Assembly (NCBI RefSeq): GCF_041814905.1
Contig: NZ_JBGXYA010000009.1
Span: 18,736-82,735 of the forward strand
Reading direction: 5' to 3'
DNA from: Glaesserella sp041814905
GTDB taxonomy: Bacteria > Pseudomonadota > Gammaproteobacteria > Enterobacterales > Pasteurellaceae
DNA length: 64,000 bases
Part shown: in pieces, positions 58,172-64,000 of the stretch
Layout of the letters: every line of letters begins with the position of its first letter
Position numbering within the stretch: the stretch's first letter is position 1
The notes under the pieces: generated by a model
Database searches by the model: none
What the model was told of the DNA's origin: nothing
Seen by the model: only the letters and a program-made list of their open reading frames with translations
Position numbers and translations under genes: made by a program

Positions 58172-60283
58172 ATGGAATATTTTGAAGATCTTAATGCTAT
58201 TATTCAGGGGTATTTGCCCGCTGATAAAATTGAAATCGTCAAACGTGCCTACGAAGTTGCGCGGGATGCTCATACAGGTCAATTTCGTTCTAGCGGCGAA
58301 CCTTATATTACCCATCCTGTTGCCGTTGCCTGCATTATTGCAGAAATGAAATTGGATCATGAAGCCGTCATGGCGGCATTGTTGCATGATGTGATTGAAG
58401 ATACCCCTTATACCGAAGCTCAATTGGCGGAAGAATTCGGTAGCAGCACAGCAGAAATTGTGCAAGGTGTTTCCAAACTCGACAAACTGAAATTTCGTAC
58501 CCGACAAGAAGCGCAAGTGGAAAACTTCCGCAAAATGATCTTGGCGATGACCAAAGATATTCGTGTGGTATTAATCAAACTTGCCGACCGTACGCATAAT
58601 ATGCGCACACTGGGGTCGCTACGGCCTGACAAGCGCCGTCGTATCGCCAAAGAAACTCTCGAAATTTACACCCCGCTCGCCCACCGCTTGGGTATCGAAC
58701 ATATCAAAAACGAATTAGAAGACCTTTGCTTGGAAGCAATGTATCCGCACCGTTATCGGATTATGAAAAGAGCGATTGATATGGCGCGCGGCTCACATCA
58801 GGAAATGATCAAACGCATCTCATCTGAAATTCAAGCAAGGTTAGATGAAGTCGGGATTAAAGCACGTATTTACGGTAAAGAGCGCCCGCTCTATTATCTG
58901 TATGAAAAAATGCGCCAAAACGAACAACATTTTAATTCTATTTTAGATATTTATTCTTTCCGTGTTGTGGTAGACAGCGTAGATAACTGCTATCGCGTCT
59001 TGGGGCAGATGCACTCGCTCTACAAACCACGCCCGTTCCAAGTAAAAGATTACATTGCTGTGCCGAAAACCAACGGTTATCAATCGTTACATACTTCAAT
59101 GATTGGTCCGAAAGGCGTGCCGGTGGATGTATTGATTCGTACCGAAGAAATGGACCAAATGGCGAGACTGGGGGTTGCAGCCCACTGGGGATATCAAGAC
59201 CACGCCAATACCAGCGTACAGCTTCGCGCTCAACAGTGGTTGAAAAGCATTGTGGAAATGCAGCAAAGTGCAGGGAATTCGGCAGAGTTTATCGAAAACG
59301 TTAAGTCGGATTTATTTTCAAGCGATATTTATGTCTTCACGCCGAAAGGCCGTATCGTTCAGCTGCCGGCAAAAGCAACACCGGTCGATTTTGCTTACGC
59401 GGTGCATACTGACGTGGGCGATCGTTGTATCGGCGCGGTGGTTGACCACAATCCATATCCTTTGTCACAGCCTTTACAATCCGGGCAAACCATTGAAATT
59501 CAAACGGCGGACAGTATTCGTTTGAATGCGTTATGGCTCAATTTTGTGGTAACGGCGAAAGCACGTTCCAGTATTCGCAGCACGCTAAAACGGCAACAGC
59601 GCGATGAAGCTATTTCGTTAGGTCGCCGTCAATTATTGCTCGCTTTAAATTTGCAAAATTTTGATGAAATCGAACCGCTTGCAATTCAATCGGTTTTAGA
59701 GGAATTAAAACTGGCGACCTTCGAAGATTTATTGGCGGAGATCGGCTTAGGCAACCAGATTAGTGGTGTTATTGCACAACGTCTTTCCGGGCAAAAATTA
59801 CAAATTGATACCGACGGCAATCCGGAAAACAATCAGCCGCTTGCCATTCAAGGTGTGGATAGCGGTTTAATCAGCTTTGCCAAATGTTGTTTACCTGTGC
59901 CGGGGGACGATATTATTGCGCACATCAGCTCCGGTAAAGGATTAATGATTCATTGTATCGGTTGTCGTAATGTGAAAGACGCTGCCATTGATCAACGTAA
60001 TTATTTACCGGTAACTTGGGAAGTGGCAAAAGATAAAGCGATTGAATTCGAGGCGGAACTGTGCGTCGATATTTTCAATCAACAAGGGGTTTTGGCGGAG
60101 ATCACCACGACGATCGCAAAAATGAATAGCAATATTCTCAGCATTCAAAGCCAAGCGCGAGAGGGTGGGATTTATCAGGTCGTATTGCTCATCAGCGTAA
60201 AAGATAAAGCCCATTTACAAGCGATTCTGAACAAACTCAGCCATCTTTCAAGCGTGGTACAAGCGGTCAGATCTTCCACATAA
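58172..60283 (+). CDS. spoT: Bifunctional (p)ppGpp synthetase/hydrolase SpoT
   Basis: 703 residues from ATG 58172 (MEYFEDLNAIIQGYLP). N-terminal HD hydrolase (ITHPVAVACIIAEMKLDHEAVMAALLHDVIEDT, with HD at about 72-73), synthetase domain (YGKERPLYYLYEKM, FRVVVDSVDNCYRVLG), TGS (DIYVFTPKGRIVQLPAKATPVDFAYAVHTDVG) and C-terminal ACT. It balances alarmone level during starvation. The longer frame to 58088 runs through an uptake signal and lacks family support. An in-frame uptake signal lies at about 59648-59684 (LNLQNFDEIEPLAIQ). Confidence 0.98.
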   Translation: MEYFEDLNAIIQGYLPADKIEIVKRAYEVARDAHTGQFRSSGEPYITHPVAVACIIAEMKLDHEAVMAALLHDVIEDTPYTEAQLAEEFGSSTAEIVQGVSKLDKLKFRTRQEAQVENFRKMILAMTKDIRVVLIKLADRTHNMRTLGSLRPDKRRRIAKETLEIYTPLAHRLGIEHIKNELEDLCLEAMYPHRYRIMKRAIDMARGSHQEMIKRISSEIQARLDEVGIKARIYGKERPLYYLYEKMRQNEQHFNSILDIYSFRVVVDSVDNCYRVLGQMHSLYKPRPFQVKDYIAVPKTNGYQSLHTSMIGPKGVPVDVLIRTEEMDQMARLGVAAHWGYQDHANTSVQLRAQQWLKSIVEMQQSAGNSAEFIENVKSDLFSSDIYVFTPKGRIVQLPAKATPVDFAYAVHTDVGDRCIGAVVDHNPYPLSQPLQSGQTIEIQTADSIRLNALWLNFVVTAKARSSIRSTLKRQQRDEAISLGRRQLLLALNLQNFDEIEPLAIQSVLEELKLATFEDLLAEIGLGNQISGVIAQRLSGQKLQIDTDGNPENNQPLAIQGVDSGLISFAKCCLPVPGDDIIAHISSGKGLMIHCIGCRNVKDAAIDQRNYLPVTWEVAKDKAIEFEAELCVDIFNQQGVLAEITTTIAKMNSNILSIQSQAREGGIYQVVLLISVKDKAHLQAILNKLSHLSSVVQAVRSST

Positions 60284-60291
60284 TTTGCAAA
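60259..60291 (+). repeat. Uptake signal spanning the spoT-recG junction
   Basis: ACAAGCGGT at 60259 encodes the last residues of SpoT (VQAVRSS), and the distal TTTGCAAA ends at the first base of the recG ATG. Confidence 0.9.
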
Positions 60292-62372
60292 TGAGCAAAC
60301 AACTATTAGACGGTGTGCCGCTAACCGCCCTTTCGGGTGTCGGGGCGGCGATTTCAGAGAAACTCAGTCGGATCGGCATTAATAATGTGCAAGATCTACT
60401 GTTCCACTTACCGATGCGCTACGAAGATCGCACGCGCATCACACCGATCATTGACCTGCGTCCCGAATCTTACGCCACAATTGAAGGCATTGTGCAACTG
60501 ACCGAAGTGCAGTTTGGTAAGCGCCCGATTCTTTCAACGGTACTTTCCGACGGTAGTAGCAAAATTACGCTCAAATTTTTCAATTTTAATGCAGGAATGA
60601 AAAACAGCTTGGTCGCCGGTGTGCGGGTAAAAGCTTTCGGCGAAGTTAAACGCGGGCGCTTTATGGCAGAAATTCATCACCCTGAATATCAAATTATTCG
60701 GGGAAACCAACCGCTTGAGCTGGCAGAAACATTGACACCGATTTATCCGACGACCGAAGGCTTGAAACAAGCCTCTTTGCGTAAATTAACCGATCAAGCC
60801 TTGGCGTTACTTGAGCGTGTGCAAGTGGCAGAATTGCTTCCCGATGAATTTAATCCACACAAATATAGCTTAAAAGAAGCCTTGCGGTTGTTACATCGAC
60901 CGCCACCGAGTGTGTCGTCCGAATTGTTAGATAAAGGCGAACACCCTGCACAAAAACGGCTGATTTTTGAAGAGTTGTTGGCACATAATTTGGCAATGCA
61001 ACAGGTGCGAATGGGCGTGCAACAACATTTTGCCGAACCGCTACGTTATCAAACCGATTTAAAACAACGCTTTTTGGCGACTTTGCCGTTTCAGCCGACT
61101 AACGCCCAAAGCCGTGTAACCGCAGAGATTGAACAGGACTTGGCGAAACCTTTCCCGATGATGCGACTGGTGCAAGGCGATGTGGGTTCAGGCAAAACCC
61201 TTGTGGCAGCATTGGCAGCACTGTTGGCGATTGACAATGGTAAACAGGTAGCGTTAATGGCTCCGACCGAAATTCTCGCCGAGCAACACGCCCACAATTT
61301 TGCCAACTGGTTACGACCTTTTGGGATCGAAGTGGGCTGGTTAGCCGGCAAGGTGAAAGGCAAAGCGAGAACCGCTCAGTTGGAAGCGATTAAAAATGGC
61401 GATGTTCATATGATTATCGGCACGCACGCCCTGTTTCAAGATCAGGTCGAGTTCAATAATTTGGCGTTGGTGATTATTGATGAACAGCACCGTTTCGGCG
61501 TACATCAGCGTTTAACCTTACGAGAAAAAGGGGCGAAGGGCGATGTGTATCCGCACCAGTTGATTATGACCGCAACGCCTATTCCACGCACCTTAGCGAT
61601 GACTGTTTATGCCGATTTGGATACCTCCATTATTGACGAACTTCCCCCAGGGCGAACGCCGATTACGACGGTGGCGATTTCAGAAGATCGCCGAGATGAA
61701 GTGGTTCGCCGTGTTTATCAAGCCTGTAAAAATGAAAAACGCCAAGCCTATTGGGTTTGTACGCTGATCGACGAGTCGGAAGTGTTGGAAGCACAAGCGG
61801 CGGCGGCGATTGCCGAAGATTTGCAACGAGCCTTGCCCGATTTGCGTATCGGCTTGGTTCACGGGCGAATGAAACCGCAAGAAAAACAGGCGATTATGGC
61901 GGAATTTAAGGCGGCAGATATTGATTTGTTAGTGGCAACAACGGTGATTGAAGTCGGTGTAGATGTGCCGAATGCCAGTTTGATGATTATCGAAAATTCC
62001 GAACGCTTGGGGCTGGCACAGTTGCACCAACTGCGTGGGCGTGTCGGGCGTGGGGCGACGGCTTCCCATTGTGTCTTGATGTACAAAGCCCCATTGGGTA
62101 AAATTTCAACTAAGCGGTTACAGGTGCTGAGAGACAGCCAAGACGGGTTTGTGATTGCTGAAAAAGATTTGGAAATTCGTGGACCGGGCGAAGTACTAGG
62201 CACAAAACAGACGGGAATGGCAGAGTTCAAAATCGCAAATTTAATGCGAGATCGTAAGATGATTCCATTGGTGCAAAATTATGCAAAACAGTTAATTGTC
62301 ACTTACCCTGAAATTGCTAAATCGCTTATTCGTCGTTGGTTGGATGAGAAAACAATGTATTCTAACGCATAA
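60291..62372 (+). CDS. recG: ATP-dependent DNA helicase RecG
   Basis: 693 residues from ATG 60291, 7 bases after the spoT stop. RecG remodels stalled forks and D-loops. The N-terminal wedge domain (GVGAAISEKLSRIGINNVQDLLFHLPMRYEDRT) precedes SF2 helicase motifs: Walker A VQGDVGSGKTLVA, DEQH (IIDEQHRFGVHQR), TATPIPRTLAM, and motif VI QLRGRVGRG. No ribosome-binding site is visible because an uptake signal occupies the junction; translation may be coupled to spoT. Confidence 0.98.
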   Translation: MSKQLLDGVPLTALSGVGAAISEKLSRIGINNVQDLLFHLPMRYEDRTRITPIIDLRPESYATIEGIVQLTEVQFGKRPILSTVLSDGSSKITLKFFNFNAGMKNSLVAGVRVKAFGEVKRGRFMAEIHHPEYQIIRGNQPLELAETLTPIYPTTEGLKQASLRKLTDQALALLERVQVAELLPDEFNPHKYSLKEALRLLHRPPPSVSSELLDKGEHPAQKRLIFEELLAHNLAMQQVRMGVQQHFAEPLRYQTDLKQRFLATLPFQPTNAQSRVTAEIEQDLAKPFPMMRLVQGDVGSGKTLVAALAALLAIDNGKQVALMAPTEILAEQHAHNFANWLRPFGIEVGWLAGKVKGKARTAQLEAIKNGDVHMIIGTHALFQDQVEFNNLALVIIDEQHRFGVHQRLTLREKGAKGDVYPHQLIMTATPIPRTLAMTVYADLDTSIIDELPPGRTPITTVAISEDRRDEVVRRVYQACKNEKRQAYWVCTLIDESEVLEAQAAAAIAEDLQRALPDLRIGLVHGRMKPQEKQAIMAEFKAADIDLLVATTVIEVGVDVPNASLMIIENSERLGLAQLHQLRGRVGRGATASHCVLMYKAPLGKISTKRLQVLRDSQDGFVIAEKDLEIRGPGEVLGTKQTGMAEFKIANLMRDRKMIPLVQNYAKQLIVTYPEIAKSLIRRWLDEKTMYSNA

Positions 62373-62404
62373 CAAGCGGTCATTTTTTACAAAAACTTTG
62401 CAAG
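62372..62404 (+). repeat. DNA uptake signal sequence
   Basis: ACAAGCGGTCATTTTTTAC followed by ACTTTGCAAG, beginning at the last base of the recG stop codon. Confidence 0.85.
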
Positions 62405-62441
62405 CTCATTTATAATAGTCAAAAATTTTTTAATCACGACA

Positions 62442-62951
62442 ATGCAATATTTTTCGGCTTACCGCAATATTTTATTCCGTTCAAATTGGCAGACAGATGA
62501 AATTCATCTGCCTACAGCCGTTGCTAATTGGCTATTTCATTCGGATTCTCTTACTGAAAAATTACAACAGATTTGCCCGAACTTGAGCGTCGAGGTGATT
62601 AATCAGGGTTGGCAAGCGGTCGGTTTCGACGAAAATTTTGCAAAAAAAACCAAAAAACAGACCGCTTGTTGGCTGCGTGAAGTGATATTGAAATGCGGTG
62701 AACAAAATTGGATTTTTGCTCAAACCAGATTGCCGAAAATAACGATCGACAATGTAGCACAGGACGTTTTAACTCTGGGTAATCAGCCTATCGGCTTATG
62801 GCTTTTTCCTCAAAATCCAAAAAGGCAAACGTTGGAATGGCAGCAAGATCTACAATCGGGACTTTATGCACGCCGTTCCCTATTACACCTTCAACAGTAT
62901 CCGATTGAAATTTGCGAACTTTTTCTTCCGCAATTTCCATTTGAACGATAA
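62442..62951 (+). CDS. ubiC: Chorismate pyruvate-lyase
   Basis: 169 residues. UbiC removes pyruvate from chorismate to give 4-hydroxybenzoate, the first step of ubiquinone ring synthesis. Family blocks CWLREVILKCGEQNWIFAQTRLP (with the active-site Arg), GLYARRSLLHL and ICELFLP (catalytic Glu) are present; overall identity to E. coli UbiC is low. The central region contains both arms of an uptake-signal pair (62612-62669), which may have driven the local sequence AVGFDENFAKKTKKQTACW. No strong ribosome-binding site is seen. Confidence 0.9.
   Translation: MQYFSAYRNILFRSNWQTDEIHLPTAVANWLFHSDSLTEKLQQICPNLSVEVINQGWQAVGFDENFAKKTKKQTACWLREVILKCGEQNWIFAQTRLPKITIDNVAQDVLTLGNQPIGLWLFPQNPKRQTLEWQQDLQSGLYARRSLLHLQQYPIEICELFLPQFPFER
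62612..62669. repeat. Inverted uptake-signal pair inside ubiC
   Basis: GCAAGCGGTC with ATTTTGCAAAA on the plus strand and GACCGCTTGT ending 62669 in the opposite sense, both in the coding frame. One copy has a single core mismatch. Confidence 0.8.
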
Positions 62952-63000
62952 ACAAGAAAAGAGTAGCATTTCCGCCAATTTTTTATGGTGAGTACTGATA

Positions 63001-63798
63001 ATGAAACCAACAATTCTTTTATATGACTCGGGTATGGGCGGTTTGACCATCTATGATGCGATTCGCGCCAGCCTGCCAAACGCTCACTATTTATACTGTT
63101 TCGATAACGCCTATTTTCCATATTCCGAAAAATCGGAAGCCGTTTTGATTGAACGAGCGGTTAAAATTGTGCAAAAAATTGCCGAAAACTACCCGCTTAA
63201 TATGGTGGTTGTCGCGTGTAATACCGCCAGTACCGTCGTTTTGCCGGCACTGCGCGAGAAATTTTCGATTCCGGTGGTTGGTACTGTCCCGGCGATTAAA
63301 CCGGCTGCAAAAGTTTCGCAGACTAAAACAATCGGCTTATTAGCGACTAAAGGTACGGTCGCACGCCCTTATGTGGCGGATCTTATCCATAAATATGCGG
63401 ATGATTGTGTTGTAGAAAAAATAGGTACGACGGATCTTGTTGAAATTGTTGAAGAAAAACAACAAACCGGCATTGTTGATATGCGACGCTTACAAAAAGT
63501 AGTCGAGCCGTGGCTGAATTATCCGACCCTAGATACCGTGATTTTTGGTTGCACCCATTTCCCTTTGGTAAAAGAGGAATTACAGCAGCTGTTACCACAA
63601 GTAAAGTTTTTCGTCGATCCTAGCGCGGGTATTGCTAAGCGGGTTGTTGCGTTATTGAATTCCTATTCTCAAAACGGAAACAAACAAAGTGAAAATGCGG
63701 CTTTTTGCACCAAACCATTAAGTGAAAAGAGTTTTTATAAAGAATTGGTACAGAGTTGGGGATTCCCGACTTTAACGGTTTTGGAATTATCCGAATAG
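63001..63798 (+). CDS. murI: Glutamate racemase
   Basis: 265 residues. MurI makes D-glutamate for peptidoglycan. The two catalytic cysteines are in VVACNTASTVV and VIFGCTHFPLV; the N-terminal LLYDSGMGGLTIYDAI and YCFDNAYFPYSEKS substrate segments are intact. ATGGTGAGTAC precedes the start. The gene is immediately upstream of an rRNA operon, a neighbourhood also known around murI in enterics. Confidence 0.97.
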   Translation: MKPTILLYDSGMGGLTIYDAIRASLPNAHYLYCFDNAYFPYSEKSEAVLIERAVKIVQKIAENYPLNMVVVACNTASTVVLPALREKFSIPVVGTVPAIKPAAKVSQTKTIGLLATKGTVARPYVADLIHKYADDCVVEKIGTTDLVEIVEEKQQTGIVDMRRLQKVVEPWLNYPTLDTVIFGCTHFPLVKEELQQLLPQVKFFVDPSAGIAKRVVALLNSYSQNGNKQSENAAFCTKPLSEKSFYKELVQSWGFPTLTVLELSE

Positions 63799-63879
63799 TT
63801 TTTTGCGTAGAATAAAACAACAAATTGTACTAATTTTGATTCGTTAAATAATTTTCTCAAAAAATTTTGCAAAAATCGC

Positions 63880-63907
63880 TTGCGCGGAATTCTAAAATCT
63901 CTATAAT
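63880..63907 (+). promoter_or_regulatory. rRNA operon promoter (P1-like)
   Basis: TTGCGC (-35), 16-base spacer, perfect TATAAT (-10), then the GC-rich discriminator GCGCCCC. AT-rich DNA just upstream (63841-63875, including an uptake-like TTTTGCAAAAA) could serve as an UP element. The 16S gene begins beyond the window edge. Confidence 0.9.
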
Positions 63908-63916
63908 GCGCCCCAC

Positions 63917-63970
63917 ACAACGACGCACTGTTGTGAAGTGATTAAATTAAACAGTGCGTCGTTGTTTTTT
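63917..63970 (+). other. rRNA leader hairpin with T-run
   Basis: A 16-bp perfect stem (arms 63917-63932 and 63950-63965, beginning ACAACGACGC) is followed by TTTTTT. It has terminator form but is located at the start of an rRNA leader just before boxA, so it is probably an RNA processing or antitermination-linked structure. Confidence 0.8.
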
Positions 63971-64000
63971 GCTCTTTAACAATTTATCAGACAATCTGTG
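63971..64000 (+). promoter_or_regulatory. rRNA leader antitermination region (boxA)
   Basis: GCTCTTTAACAA (63971-63982) is the boxA element bound by NusB-S10, followed by TTTATCAGACAATCTGTG, the conserved leader segment ahead of 16S rRNA in Gammaproteobacteria. The window ends inside it. Confidence 0.92.

Noticed and set aside
1..64000. CRISPR arrays, insertion sequences, prophage or defence islands
   Set aside because: No regularly spaced repeats, transposase-like frames, integrases or phage genes were found; gene content is core throughout.

Overview
This window reads as chromosomal DNA of a Pasteurellaceae bacterium of the Actinobacillus pleuropneumoniae / A. suis / Mannheimia branch. The strongest sign is the DNA uptake signal sequence: the 9-mer core ACAAGCGGT followed about 20 bases later by a TTTGCAAA-like block is scattered throughout on both strands, while the Haemophilus influenzae core AAGTGCGGT was not noticed. 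The subtilisin-type autotransporter at 34577-37363 resembles AasP of A. pleuropneumoniae in length and layout. The species call is inference. Almost everything is core housekeeping sequence. I see no insertion sequence, prophage, integrative element or CRISPR array.

Layout. 1-5206: the end of argS, then the ubiquinone genes ubiE-ubiJ-ubiB (minus), hemG and mscL. 5251-9781 (minus): an amino-acid (probably cystine) ABC transporter, a YchJ-like SEC-C protein and yidC. 10082-12304: a monomeric NADP isocitrate dehydrogenase. 12452-14945 (minus): the ygiW-qseB-qseC two-component operon. 15123-18500: a complete selenocysteine insertion module (selB, selA and the tRNA-Sec gene selC). 18521-22187: a GntR-like LacI-family regulator, rlmB and prfC, with a long nested inverted-repeat element between the last two. 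22432-25959: a DUF805 protein, tatABC and hemB. 26013-29977 (minus): hflX, hfq, miaA and ubiF. 30135-34335: comM, then holB-tmk-mltG (minus). 34577-37363: the autotransporter protease, followed by three identical tRNA-Lys genes and tpiA. 38991-45655 (plus): truD-surE-yqaA, two LysM lipoproteins (the second NlpD/LppB), tag, a phosphopantetheinyl transferase, psiE and nudF. 45907-47346: a surface-lipoprotein candidate behind a TA-dinucleotide tract. 47470-53168: corA, udp, asnC/asnA and eptA. 53390-57664: an envelope redox region (ferric-reductase-like flavoprotein, second YgiW-like protein, MsrQ, MsrP) divergent from an ECF sigma factor and its zinc-type anti-sigma factor. 57771-63798: rpoZ, spoT, recG, ubiC and murI. 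The window ends inside the promoter and leader of an rRNA operon.

How the parts fit. Respiratory quinone synthesis is spread over five genes (ubiB, ubiJ, ubiE, ubiF, ubiC). Envelope biogenesis and repair are heavily represented (yidC, tatABC, mltG, nlpD, eptA, msrPQ). Two distant loci, ygiW-qseBC and the second ygiW-like gene with its reductase, carry the same CTTAAG-N5-TTAAG type direct repeat in matching promoter positions, which suggests QseB controls both. Inverted pairs of uptake signal sequences sit at many gene ends and look like intrinsic terminators.

The observations I would follow first are the (TA)10 tract upstream of the lipoprotein (possible phase variation), the shared QseB box, the sigma/anti-sigma/MsrPQ region with an ECF-like promoter, the structured corA leader, and a 13-bp hairpin covering the hflX start.
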